A DNA stretch of 64,000 bases, from NCBI RefSeq assembly GCF_000740775.1, contig NZ_JFGS01000004.1, forward strand, positions 62,001 through 126,000. Reading direction: 5' to 3'. Positions within the stretch are counted from its first letter, which is position 1; each line of letters begins with the position of its first letter. A program made the position numbers and the translations under genes. Below are positions 1 to 8,425 of the stretch, one piece after another. Below the pieces are notes generated by a model. That model was not told the origin of the DNA. It searched no databases and saw only the letters and a program-made list of their open reading frames with translations. The stretch comes from Haematobacter missouriensis. GTDB lineage: Bacteria > Pseudomonadota > Alphaproteobacteria > Rhodobacterales > Rhodobacteraceae.

Positions 1-1
1 C

Positions 2-682
2 CTCTCCACAGCGAGCAGCGACGCCATCGCCGCCCGCTTGGCGGAGGCCATCCATCAACACCGCGTCCTGCCCGGCACGAAACTGTCGGAGGACGAAGTG
101 GGAGAGGTTTATGGAGTAAGCCGGACGGTGGTCCGCGCGGCCTTTCAGCGGCTGGCGCATGACCATCTCATCGTACTGAAACGCAACCGCGGCGCGTTTG
201 TGGCTCAGCCCTCCGCCTCCGAGGCGCAAGAGGTGTTCGATGCCCGGCAGATCCTCGAACCCCGAACCGCCTGCCTCGCCGCCGAACGGGCCACACGGGC
301 AGATATCGACCGGCTGGCGGGCCATATCGCCATGGAACAGGCGGCGCTCGCGGCAGGCGATACGGGTCGGGCGCTGTACCTCTCCGGCGGGTTCCACGTG
401 GAGGTCGCGCGGCTCGCCGGCCAGTCGATCATCTGCGAATTCGTGGCCTCGCTTGTGTCGCGCTCATCACTTATCATCGCGCTCTACTGGCAGCGGCGAC
501 AGGCCATCTGCGACAGCCACGCACATGGTGACCTCCTGCACGCCATGGCGGCAGGCGATGGTGCGCGGGCGGAGATCGCAATGGCGCATCACCTGTCGGA
601 CCTGCTCTCCTCGCTCGATCTCAGTCGCCCCGCACTGCCTGCGGGATCGCTGCGCGAGGCGCTAACCAGTCACAGGTCGTAA
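2..682 (+). CDS. GntR/FCD-family transcriptional regulator, 5' end outside the window
   Basis: DNA-binding regulator of the FadR-like GntR class, expected to sense a small organic ligand and repress or activate a nearby metabolic operon. The frame is open to the left edge, so the true start lies outside the window; a TTG at position 38 is unlikely to be the start because recognisable winged-helix sequence already precedes it. The N-terminal part has the family pattern PGTKLSEDE followed by a helix-turn-helix with VSRTVVR. The C-terminal 130 residues form the all-helical FCD ligand domain, with conserved Glu/Arg near LEPRTA and a His in GGFHVE. Its last 13 bases overlap the convergent carboxypeptidase gene. 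The ligand cannot be read from the sequence. Confidence 0.85.
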   Translation, partial: LSTASSDAIAARLAEAIHQHRVLPGTKLSEDEVGEVYGVSRTVVRAAFQRLAHDHLIVLKRNRGAFVAQPSASEAQEVFDARQILEPRTACLAAERATRADIDRLAGHIAMEQAALAAGDTGRALYLSGGFHVEVARLAGQSIICEFVASLVSRSSLIIALYWQRRQAICDSHAHGDLLHAMAAGDGARAEIAMAHHLSDLLSSLDLSRPALPAGSLREALTSHRS

Positions 683-2148
683 AGCCGCCCGAACTTGGCT
701 TCCAGATAATCGAGCAGCGGCCCCTCCGACGGCGGCTCTCCGGTGGCGCGGGCGATGAGGTCGCGCGGCTCGTAAAGACCGCCATGCCGCTGAACCGCCT
801 CCTTGAGCCAGTGCAGCGCCGCCGCAAGATCCCCGCGCTCGAGGTCGCCGTCCAGTTGCGGCAGATCGCGGCGCATCGCCGAATGAAGGCAGCCCGCATA
901 GACGTTGCCAAGCGCGTAGGTCGGGAAATAGCCGAACAGCCCCACCGGCCAGTGAACGTCCTGAAGTACCCCCTGACTCGGACGGGTGATCTGCTGGCCG
1001 AAGTCGCGGGCGAAGCGTGCGTTCCACGCCTCCTCCAGATCGGCGGCCTCCATCTCCCCCCGGATCAGCGCGCGTTCCAGATCGAAGCGCAGCATGATGT
1101 GCAGGTTGTAGTGCACCTCGTCCGCCTCCGTGCGGATGAAGCCGGGATGGACACGATTGACGGCGCGGTCGAACTCCGCCGGATCGGAAGGCGCGTTATC
1201 TCCGAACAGTTCCACCATGCGGCCGGACAGCCAGCCGGTGAAGGCGCTGCTGCGGCCAAGCTGGTTCTCGAAGATGCGACTCTGGCTCTCATGCACGCCC
1301 ATCGAGGCGCCGTGGCCGATGGCGGTGAGCAGGTAGGCCGGATCGACCGTTTGCTCATAGACCGCATGGCCCGTCTCGTGGATAGTCGAATAGATGCAGT
1401 TCAGCGGATCGGCGGGATCGGTGCGGGTGGTGATCCGCACATCCTGACCGGAGCCGGAGGAGAAGGGATGCACGGCCTTGTCCAACCGCCCGCGCCCCCA
1501 GTCATAGCCGAAAACACCTGCCAGTTCGGCGGCGAGCGTCATCTGCGTCGCCTCATCGAACCGCCCCGACAGGGTGGGCGCGCTCCGGTCCGATGCAAGG
1601 ATCGCCTCACGCAACGCGACGAGGCGGGGCCGCATCCGCCCGAACAGGGCGGCGGTCTCCTCCCCCGTTGCGCCGGGCTCGTAATCCTCCATCAGCGCAT
1701 CGTAAGGGTCGCCGCCCGCTGCCAGCGCCTGCCCCTCCTCACGCTTCAGTGCGACCACTTCGGAGAGCGTGGGCAGGAAGCCCGCCACATCCTCCCGCGC
1801 GCGCGCATCGGCCCAGAGCCCCTGCGCCATGCTCGTGGTCCGCGCCAGCGCCGTGGCCAGCCGCAGCGGCACGCGCATCTGCCGCTCATGCGCGCGCCGG
1901 ATCCGCTGAACCTGCGCCGCCTCAGCCGGAGCAAGCCGGGCGGTATCGAGCGCCGCCAGCCATTCGCCGATACGGGGATCGGTGCGGCGCGCGTGCAGCA
2001 CCCCCTCCAGCGCCGCCGTCTCCTCCCCCCGCTGGGCATAGGCGCCGCGGGGCATGACGGTCTCCTGATCCCAGCCCAGCCGCTCCGCCACCTGGGCCAG
2101 CGCCTCCGTCTCCCGCTGGAAGGCGAGCAGATCGGCCAGCGCGCTCAT
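670..2148 (-). CDS. M32 family metallocarboxypeptidase (carboxypeptidase Taq type)
   Basis: Cytoplasmic zinc carboxypeptidase that removes C-terminal residues from peptides. The protein has 492 residues, the usual length of the family. It shows all M32 signatures: HPF at 227-229, DVRIT at 236-240, the zinc motif HETGH at 257-261 and HESQ at 286-289, which supplies the third zinc ligand. I chose the ATG at 2148 because its first bases overlap the stop of heme A synthase as ATGA, a typical translational coupling, and because the frame upstream is only the shadow of that gene. The functional link between a peptidase and heme A synthesis is not obvious; they may simply share a transcript. Confidence 0.95.
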   Translation of the reverse strand: MSALADLLAFQRETEALAQVAERLGWDQETVMPRGAYAQRGEETAALEGVLHARRTDPRIGEWLAALDTARLAPAEAAQVQRIRRAHERQMRVPLRLATALARTTSMAQGLWADARAREDVAGFLPTLSEVVALKREEGQALAAGGDPYDALMEDYEPGATGEETAALFGRMRPRLVALREAILASDRSAPTLSGRFDEATQMTLAAELAGVFGYDWGRGRLDKAVHPFSSGSGQDVRITTRTDPADPLNCIYSTIHETGHAVYEQTVDPAYLLTAIGHGASMGVHESQSRIFENQLGRSSAFTGWLSGRMVELFGDNAPSDPAEFDRAVNRVHPGFIRTEADEVHYNLHIMLRFDLERALIRGEMEAADLEEAWNARFARDFGQQITRPSQGVLQDVHWPVGLFGYFPTYALGNVYAGCLHSAMRRDLPQLDGDLERGDLAAALHWLKEAVQRHGGLYEPRDLIARATGEPPSEGPLLDYLEAKFGRLYDL

Positions 2149-3305
2149 GCCCGCGCCCCCCGAATGGAAGTCTGGATAGGATACTGCGACAGATACCGCG
2201 CCCGGATGATCATCACCCAGAGCAGGATTGCGCCGAGCTGATGGGTGATCGCCGCGTGAAGCTGCGCGCCCGTCAGCACCGCGACGATGCCCAACACCAC
2301 CTGCAGGAGCAATGCCGCCAGCACCATGTTGAAGGCGGTACGGGTCGCGGCATGGCTGCTCCGCCGCCCGCGGACCCAGACCACCACACCGAAGACGAAC
2401 AGCAGATAGGCCACCATGCGGTGCATGAACTGCACTATGCCCGGATTCTCGAAGAAATTCCGCCAGAACGGCTCGATATAGAACCCGCCAGGCGGAAAGA
2501 ACCCGCCGTCCATCAGGGGCCAGTCGGTGAAGCTGCGGCCCGCGTCGATCCCCGCGACCAACGCGCCGACGAGGATCTGGAGGAAGGCGAAATGCATCAG
2601 GCCGGTGGACATGGAGAACAACTTCGGCTCCCGCGCACGGCGCGCCTGAAGCAGATCGGCCTCCGACCGCCCCAGAAGCAGCGCATACCACCACAGGAAG
2701 CCGAGAATCACGAAGGCAAGGCCAAGATGGATCGCCAGCCGGTAGGAGGCGACCGAGGTCATCTCTCCCGTCAGGCCGGAGGCGACCATCCACCAGCCGA
2801 TCGCGCCCTGCACCCCGCCCAGCACGCCGGGAAGCAGCAGCCTGCCCGTCCAGCCCGCGGGGATCTTGCGCGCGATCAGGAAGCCGAAGAAGCCGAGCGC
2901 CCAGACCACCCCCACCAGCCGGCCCAGCAGGCGGTGCCCCCATTCCCACCAGTAGATCTGCTTGAACGCCTCAAGGCTCATGCCCGCGTTCATGTATTGA
3001 TACTGGGGACTTGCACGATACTTCTCGAACTCCCCAAGCCAGGCTGCATCGTTCATCGGCGGCAATGCACCCGTGACGGGGCGCCATTCGGTAATAGACA
3101 GTCCCGCGTCGGACAGGCGCGTCAGCCCGCCCACGATGATCATCGCCGCGACGAGCGCAAAGAGGATCAGCAGCCAGATGCGGATGGCGCCGCGCGCACC
3201 GCTGCGGCCCTCTCCGATGCGGCCGGGGCGCGCGGCCTCGATCCGGGTTTCGGTCGCGACCTCTTCGAAGATGGCGCGGGTTGGGGTCTTGCGCTTCTCG
3301 GCCAT
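2145..3305 (-). CDS. ctaA: Heme A synthase (COX15/CtaA)
   Basis: Inner-membrane enzyme that oxidises the C8 methyl of heme O to a formyl group, giving heme A for aa3-type cytochrome oxidase. The 386-residue protein has a hydrophilic N-terminal extension of about 40 residues, usual in alphaproteobacteria, followed by eight predicted membrane segments in two repeats. Conserved histidines that ligate heme are visible in WEWGHRLLGR, IHLGLAF, MHRMVAY and HQLGAIL. The GGLTRLSDAGLSI segment is diagnostic of the family. A GGAG box lies 5 nt before the ATG. It overlaps the M32 peptidase gene by 4 nt. No ctaB or oxidase genes are in the window. Confidence 0.95.
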   Translation of the reverse strand: MAEKRKTPTRAIFEEVATETRIEAARPGRIGEGRSGARGAIRIWLLILFALVAAMIIVGGLTRLSDAGLSITEWRPVTGALPPMNDAAWLGEFEKYRASPQYQYMNAGMSLEAFKQIYWWEWGHRLLGRLVGVVWALGFFGFLIARKIPAGWTGRLLLPGVLGGVQGAIGWWMVASGLTGEMTSVASYRLAIHLGLAFVILGFLWWYALLLGRSEADLLQARRAREPKLFSMSTGLMHFAFLQILVGALVAGIDAGRSFTDWPLMDGGFFPPGGFYIEPFWRNFFENPGIVQFMHRMVAYLLFVFGVVVWVRGRRSSHAATRTAFNMVLAALLLQVVLGIVAVLTGAQLHAAITHQLGAILLWVMIIRARYLSQYPIQTSIRGARA

Positions 3306-3394
3306 GATGTCTCCGGACCCTGACTTGCGGCGGCGAACCTAGTTTCCACACTTCTCCGCCGCAAGCCCCGAAGGACGGCGCGGCACCTTGGGAA

Positions 3395-3428
3395 GCGCGG
3401 GGGACGCCCCCCGCGACCCCCGACGTCA
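3395..3428 (+). repeat. Dispersed 33-34 bp hairpin repeat, copy 1
   Basis: The core forms an 8-bp GC stem (CGCGGGGG/CCCCCGCG) with a 4-nt loop. The same sequence recurs at 43382-43415 (one mismatch) and inverted at 49228-49260. This copy lies just downstream of the RND pump stop codon on the minus strand, where it could stop or stabilise transcripts. Confidence 0.8.
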
Positions 3429-3439
3429 AACGGCCTGCC

Positions 3440-6400
3440 CTAGCCCGAAGTCTCAGCCGCTTCGGCGAGTTCACGCACGAGCCGCGCCTCCTCCTCCGCC
3501 TTCGCGGGCGAGAATCCGGCAAGAAGCAGATACACCACCGGAGTGAGATAAAGCGTCGTCACCATGGCAAGCCCCAACCCGCCCACGATGATCCAGCCGA
3601 GCGCGGCCCGAGCCTCCGCCCCCGCGCCGGAGGCGAGCACCAGCGGCACGCCGCCCAGCACGGTCGCGGCCATGGTCATCACCACCGGCCGGAGGCGTAT
3701 GGAGCAGGCCTCCTCCACGGCGGAGCGCACGCTCTGCCCCTTGTCGCGCAGACTATTGGCGAATTCGACGATGAGAATTCCATTCTTCGCCATGATCCCC
3801 ACCAGCAGGACCAGGCCGATCTGGCTATAGACGTTGAGCGACGTGCCGCTAAGCAGCATGGCAAACACGGCACAGGCCAGCCCGAGCGGCACGGTCGCCA
3901 TCACGATCACGGCCGAGACAAAGCTCTCGAACTGGGCGGCGAGCACCAGAAGCACGATCAGCAGGGCGAAGCCGAAAGTGGTGATGAGCCCGGCGGAGGT
4001 CTCTCCCAGCGTCGCGGCCTCGGCGAGCGGAATGACCCGCATCGTCTCGGGCAGGGTCTCGGCAGAGAGGGTGCGCACGTCTTCCCACGCAGCTCCGAGG
4101 CTCTTGTCCGGCGTCAGGTTCGCGGCAATCTCCACCGAGCGGAGCCGGTCCTCCCGCCCGAGATTGGGGGCAACGGCCCGCTCCGTCATGGTGACGAACG
4201 TCGATACAGGAACCATGTCGCCGTTGGAGGTCCGCACAAAGATCCGCTCCAGGTCGGAGGGATCATCGACGGGATCGGCCGTGGACACGAGCTTGATGTC
4301 GAAGCTCCGGTCGGCGACGAAGACGGTGCCGACCGTCCGACCGTCCAGCATGGCCTGCAACGCTTCACCCAAACCGTCTATCGGCACGCCAAGATCGCTT
4401 GCCCTGTCGCGGTCCACCTCGATGAACAGTTGCGGATCTGTCGTCTCGTAGCCCAGTCGCACCTGGCCGAAGCCGGGATCCTGCTCCATGCGCTCCACAA
4501 GCTGTGCGGCGACTTTGGCCAGTTCCTCGTACGTCGGCCCCAGCAGGGCGAAGCGCAGTCCCTGACCCGCGCCACGGATGCCGAGCGAGTTCGGCTGGTT
4601 GGTGAAGATGCGCACGCCGATGATGGCGCGCATCCGCTCCGTCAGATCGGCGAGGATCTCCGACTGGCTCCGTTGCCGCTCGCCCCAGGGCGCGAGCGTC
4701 AGCACCATGAAGGCCCGGTTCTGTGAACTGGCCGCGCCGATGATGCCGTAGCTGTGAAGCACCTCGCCTGCAGCGCGCAGCGGGGCCAGCGCCTCCTCGA
4801 TCTCGCCCACTTTCGCGGCGGTGAAGTCGAGCGAGACACCCTGCGGCGCCCAGACGGAAAGGATCACCGTCGCGCGATCCTCATCCGGCGTGAGTTCCTG
4901 CCGCAACTGCCCCCAGAGGAGGAAGGCCAGAAAGCCGAACAGCGCCGCCACCGTCAAGACGACGAGCGGCGCATTCAGGCATGACTTCAATGTCCGATCG
5001 TAAGTGCCTTGGAATACATTCCATATTCTCCCACCTTCCGCCTCCTTCACGTCGGTCTGCGGAAGGCGGCTCGCCATGACCGGACACAATGTCAGCGCAA
5101 CGATGGAGGACAGGAGGATGGAGACGGCAAGGGTGAAGCCAAACTCCCGGAACAGCCCGCCGGTCTGACCCGGCAGGAAGGAAATCGGCACGAACACGGC
5201 GGCCAGCGTCAGCGTCGTCGCGATCACGGCGAAGAACACCTGCCGCGTACCAAGCACGGCCGCCGCCCGGGGGCCAAGCCCCCCCTGCCGCCGGCGGACG
5301 ATGTTCTCCAGCACCACGATGGCATCATCCACCACCAGACCCGTCGCCAGCACGATGGCGAGCAATGTCAGGATGTTGATGGAGAACCCCATGATCCAGA
5401 TCGCCGCAACCGTGCCGATCAGCGCCACGGGCATGGCGATGGCGGGGATCATCGTCGCGCGCCAGTCCCCGAGGAACAGGTAGATGATCCCGACCACGAT
5501 CAGCACCGTCAGGATCAGGGCGATCTGCACCTCATGGATCGCGCCCTGGATGAAGGAGGCGCTGTCCTGCGTGATGACGATGCGCACATCGGGCGGCAGG
5601 GTCCGGTTCAGCCCCGCGACGATGCGGGTGATCTCCTCCGAAATGATGAGCGTGTTGCTCTGAGCCTGCCGGATGATGCCGATGCCGATGCCCCGCTGGC
5701 CATCGACACGAAGCTCCGAATTGGCGATGTCGGGGCCAAGCGTCACCCGCGCCACATCGCCCAGCCGCACATTCCCCTTCAGCTCCAGAGCCTCGAACTC
5801 CTCCGGTGTGGTCACCGGGGCGGTGGTGCGCACGACCAGCGTCTGGGCCGCGGCGCGCAGTGTGCCCGCGGGCGCATCGAGCGACGCATTGCCGACCGCG
5901 TTGCGTATGTCGGCCAGCGTCAGGCCCCGGGCGGAAAGCTGCATCTGGTCAATGTCGATGCGGAACACCTGATCCCGGTCGCCGCTGATCTGCAGGTCGG
6001 CCACACCGGGCGCGGAGATGAGCTGATCCTCCACCGCGTCATCGACAAGCCGCGTCAAGTCGTCGATCTGGCGGGTGTCGGAGAGCACGGCCAGCCGCAT
6101 CACCGGATCCGAATCCGCATCCGCCTTGACGATCTGCGGCTCCTCCACATCATCGGGCAGTCTATTGCGGATGCGGGAGATCGCGTCCCGCGTATCGGAA
6201 GCCGCCACGTCGATGTTGACGTCCTGATTGAACTCGACCGTCACGCGGCTCTGTCCGAAACGCGAGGTGGAGGAGATGGAGGAGACGCCGGGCACCCGGC
6301 CCGCCGCGCCCTCGATCTCCGCCGTCACCTCCCGGTCGATGGTCTGGGCGGAGGCGGAAGGAAAGCGCGTTGTGACGGTCAGCACGGGACGGTCCACGGA

Positions 6401-6538
6401 GGGTAGCTCCCGCACCTCCACGGCAAAAAGCGCGGCCAGCCCCGCCAGCACGATCAGCGCATTCAGGACGAAGGCGAGAACCGGGCGCCGGATGAACAGC
6501 GCGACGCCGGAATGGGCCTCAGATGTCGCGTCCGCCAT
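3440..6538 (-). CDS. RND efflux transporter permease (HAE1/AcrB-like)
   Basis: Inner-membrane proton-driven pump that exports hydrophobic drugs or other toxic compounds through a trimeric porter. The 1032-residue product has the RND layout: TM1 near residue 20, a large periplasmic loop, TM2-6, a second loop and TM7-12. TM4 carries the proton-relay Asp-Asp pair in GLVVDDAIVV, and TM10 carries the Lys in GIMAKNGIL. The ATG at 6538 was preferred over the upstream candidate at 6622 because the extra Arg/Pro-rich residues are coded over the end of the adaptor gene. It overlaps the adaptor by 20 nt, so the two are translated together. No outer membrane factor gene is beside it, so TolC must come from elsewhere. 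The substrate is unknown. Confidence 0.93.
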   Translation of the reverse strand: MADATSEAHSGVALFIRRPVLAFVLNALIVLAGLAALFAVEVRELPSVDRPVLTVTTRFPSASAQTIDREVTAEIEGAAGRVPGVSSISSTSRFGQSRVTVEFNQDVNIDVAASDTRDAISRIRNRLPDDVEEPQIVKADADSDPVMRLAVLSDTRQIDDLTRLVDDAVEDQLISAPGVADLQISGDRDQVFRIDIDQMQLSARGLTLADIRNAVGNASLDAPAGTLRAAAQTLVVRTTAPVTTPEEFEALELKGNVRLGDVARVTLGPDIANSELRVDGQRGIGIGIIRQAQSNTLIISEEITRIVAGLNRTLPPDVRIVITQDSASFIQGAIHEVQIALILTVLIVVGIIYLFLGDWRATMIPAIAMPVALIGTVAAIWIMGFSINILTLLAIVLATGLVVDDAIVVLENIVRRRQGGLGPRAAAVLGTRQVFFAVIATTLTLAAVFVPISFLPGQTGGLFREFGFTLAVSILLSSIVALTLCPVMASRLPQTDVKEAEGGRIWNVFQGTYDRTLKSCLNAPLVVLTVAALFGFLAFLLWGQLRQELTPDEDRATVILSVWAPQGVSLDFTAAKVGEIEEALAPLRAAGEVLHSYGIIGAASSQNRAFMVLTLAPWGERQRSQSEILADLTERMRAIIGVRIFTNQPNSLGIRGAGQGLRFALLGPTYEELAKVAAQLVERMEQDPGFGQVRLGYETTDPQLFIEVDRDRASDLGVPIDGLGEALQAMLDGRTVGTVFVADRSFDIKLVSTADPVDDPSDLERIFVRTSNGDMVPVSTFVTMTERAVAPNLGREDRLRSVEIAANLTPDKSLGAAWEDVRTLSAETLPETMRVIPLAEAATLGETSAGLITTFGFALLIVLLVLAAQFESFVSAVIVMATVPLGLACAVFAMLLSGTSLNVYSQIGLVLLVGIMAKNGILIVEFANSLRDKGQSVRSAVEEACSIRLRPVVMTMAATVLGGVPLVLASGAGAEARAALGWIIVGGLGLAMVTTLYLTPVVYLLLAGFSPAKAEEEARLVRELAEAAETSG

Positions 6539-7709
6539 CGGCCCTCCGCGTCTCGGTTGCGGGCGTCGTGCCCGCCGGAACGCGGGAGGCCGCCGTGGTC
6601 GGTGCATCGGGCGGCGCAACATGCACCTGCTGGCCGGGGCGCAGGGTCTGCGAGCCCTCGCTCACCACCAGATCGCCGGGAACGAGCGCGGCCTGCACCA
6701 GCACCCTGTCCGCATCGCGCTGCAGGATGCGGATGGCCACGCGCTCCACCACGTTGCTGCGCACTACCCAGACATAAGAGCCCGCCGCGTTCCATTGCAC
6801 CGCGAGCGGGGGCACGGCGGGCAGGCTTTCCCCCGGAAAGCGCATGTCTATTCGGAAGGCCATGCCGGAGCGGAAACGGTCATCCGCATTGCCGATCTCC
6901 CCCTGTACCCGGAAGCTGCGAGAGGCGGGATCGACCCGGTTGTCGATGGCGTGGACCTTTCCCTCCGCTGCCTCGGCCTCCATGACGGAGAGCGTGGTCG
7001 TGGTCAGCGCATCCCCCACCCGCACACGGCCCGCAAAACGCTCCGGCATACGGAACTCCACCAGGATCCTGCTCCGGTCGTCGATCACGGTAATGTCCGT
7101 GTTGGAGGTGACCTGATCGCCGACGTCAAGATCCAGCAGACCCACATGACCGGCGATCGGCGCCCGGATCGTGCGCTGCTCCAGCGCATGTGCCGCATCC
7201 CGCAACTCAAGTTCCGCCGTCTCCACAGTCAGCCGGGCGGCGATGAGCTGTATTTCATTGGTCGTGCCGCTGGCATGCAGCCGCTCGATCCGCTCCAGTG
7301 CGGTCTGCGCATCCGCCCGCACCAACCGCGCCCGTTCCAGCGCGATCCGCTGCACCTCATCATCCAGTGACACGATGATCTCTCCCGCCGCGACGAGCGC
7401 GCCGGAGGCGACGGGCACCGCGACCACACGGCCCGATACTTCTGGCCGGAGCGTGACCGAGCGGAAGGCGCGGCCATCACCGATGGCGGTCATCTGGTCG
7501 GCGACAGCAGCCAGCCGCACCGGCTCCGCCACCACCGTAGGGATGCCCACGGGCAGTTCGGCCTGATGTTGCGCCGCTGGCGCTCCGGCAAGCCAACCCA
7601 ATCCCAGTGGCTCCAGCCGCGCATACGCCCCCGGATCCAGCCGCACCCACGCCGCAGCACCCACAACGGCAAGCGCAAGCGCGGTGGCGATCTGACGGCT
7701 CGTTTTCAT
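6519..7709 (-). CDS. RND efflux periplasmic adaptor (HlyD/AcrA family)
   Basis: Membrane fusion protein that connects the adjacent RND permease to an outer membrane channel. The 396-residue product starts with an N-terminal hydrophobic anchor (about residues 7-25) without a lipobox. A lipoyl/barrel-sandwich half motif follows (VSGRVVAVPV, ending at GEIIVSLDD), then a short helical hairpin, the second lipoyl half (IRAPIAGHVGLLDL) and beta-barrel domains. The ATG at 7709 is preceded by AGGA at good spacing; 36 residues upstream in frame are not family-like. It is the first gene of a two-gene minus-strand operon with the permease. Confidence 0.9.
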   Translation of the reverse strand: MKTSRQIATALALAVVGAAAWVRLDPGAYARLEPLGLGWLAGAPAAQHQAELPVGIPTVVAEPVRLAAVADQMTAIGDGRAFRSVTLRPEVSGRVVAVPVASGALVAAGEIIVSLDDEVQRIALERARLVRADAQTALERIERLHASGTTNEIQLIAARLTVETAELELRDAAHALEQRTIRAPIAGHVGLLDLDVGDQVTSNTDITVIDDRSRILVEFRMPERFAGRVRVGDALTTTTLSVMEAEAAEGKVHAIDNRVDPASRSFRVQGEIGNADDRFRSGMAFRIDMRFPGESLPAVPPLAVQWNAAGSYVWVVRSNVVERVAIRILQRDADRVLVQAALVPGDLVVSEGSQTLRPGQQVHVAPPDAPTTAASRVPAGTTPATETRRADGGRDI

Positions 7710-7819
7710 GCGCGCTTTCCTGATGGCGGGAAGAAGTATCTGACCCTTCCCTGTCTCCCCGATTCTTCGCACAGAGTGCAATCTCGCGCGACATAAACTA
7801 ATGGTGTGCCGGGACATTT

Positions 7820-7865
7820 GCCTCAGGATGAGGCACCGGTCTCAGGAAACCGGCCTCAGGAAAGC
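7820..7865. repeat. Degenerate CTCAGGA repeats with small hairpins after pqiC
   Basis: Three CTCAGGA-containing units lie at and after the pqiC stop codon. The first folds as GCCTCA-GGA-TGAGGC and the second as CCGGT-n7-ACCGG. There is no strong T-run, so a terminator role is only possible. The array belongs to the class of junction repeats seen elsewhere in the window. Confidence 0.5.
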
Positions 7866-8416
7866 TGCGCGATCCGGGTCGCGAGGATCTGGATGGCGCG
7901 CGCCTGCGCCGCCGCGATCGCGGCCGGCCCCTCGCCGGCGAGCGGAACGGCGATGTCGAAACTGCGCTGCTGATCGCTGCCGGAGAACCCGGCGGGCGAG
8001 ACGAAATACTGCCCCGACAGATGGAACAGCCCGTCCGCTCCCGCCAGCATCCGCGACACCCGAACCTCCAGACGCCGGGCGGGCGGTTCGGCGAATGGCC
8101 ATGGCTCGGCGATGGCGGTGGCGCCGCTGGCTGCCTCTATCTGCCGGGCGAGCGTGCGTGTCACGGCGCGCTGCGGCGTATCGGCCCAGATGTTCCGCGG
8201 ATTGCTGCGCACCGCACCATCCGCCGTCTGCCAGCCGATTTCCTGCCCGGAAGCATAGTCGGGAAGCTGCACGTCCCGCACCTCCACCCGGCCGATACGG
8301 TTCGGAACCGTGGCCGTCAGCGGGGGCGGTTCCAGCGTGAATCGCGCCGTATCCTCAGGTTTGGAACAGGCGGCGAGCGCGGCAAGCCCCACCAGCAGAA
8401 CGGGTTTCAGGCGCAT
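7856..8416 (-). CDS. pqiC: PqiC/YmbA-like lipoprotein of an MCE transport system
   Basis: Lipoprotein predicted to sit in the envelope and contact the MCE tunnel protein PqiB, as in the E. coli PqiABC lipid transport system. The 186-residue product has a short signal peptide with a lipobox LAAC (Cys at residue 17). The rest is the ABC-type transport auxiliary domain, recognisable from IGRVEVRDVQLPDY and the pattern with VTRTLARQIE. The gene follows pqiB by 9 nt on the same strand and is the last gene of the operon. Family membership rests on domain pattern and on gene order pqiA-pqiB-pqiC; no substrate can be read. Confidence 0.88.
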   Translation of the reverse strand: MRLKPVLLVGLAALAACSKPEDTARFTLEPPPLTATVPNRIGRVEVRDVQLPDYASGQEIGWQTADGAVRSNPRNIWADTPQRAVTRTLARQIEAASGATAIAEPWPFAEPPARRLEVRVSRMLAGADGLFHLSGQYFVSPAGFSGSDQQRSFDIAVPLAGEGPAAIAAAQARAIQILATRIAQLS

Positions 8417-8425
8417 GATACCTCC

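Noticed and set aside
784-2241. 485-residue plus-strand open frame opposite the carboxypeptidase gene
   Set aside because: It is the antisense shadow of a clear M32 gene with all its motifs. High GC content keeps the opposite strand open. The same applies to the long frames opposite the RND pump, tkt, portal and clpX genes.
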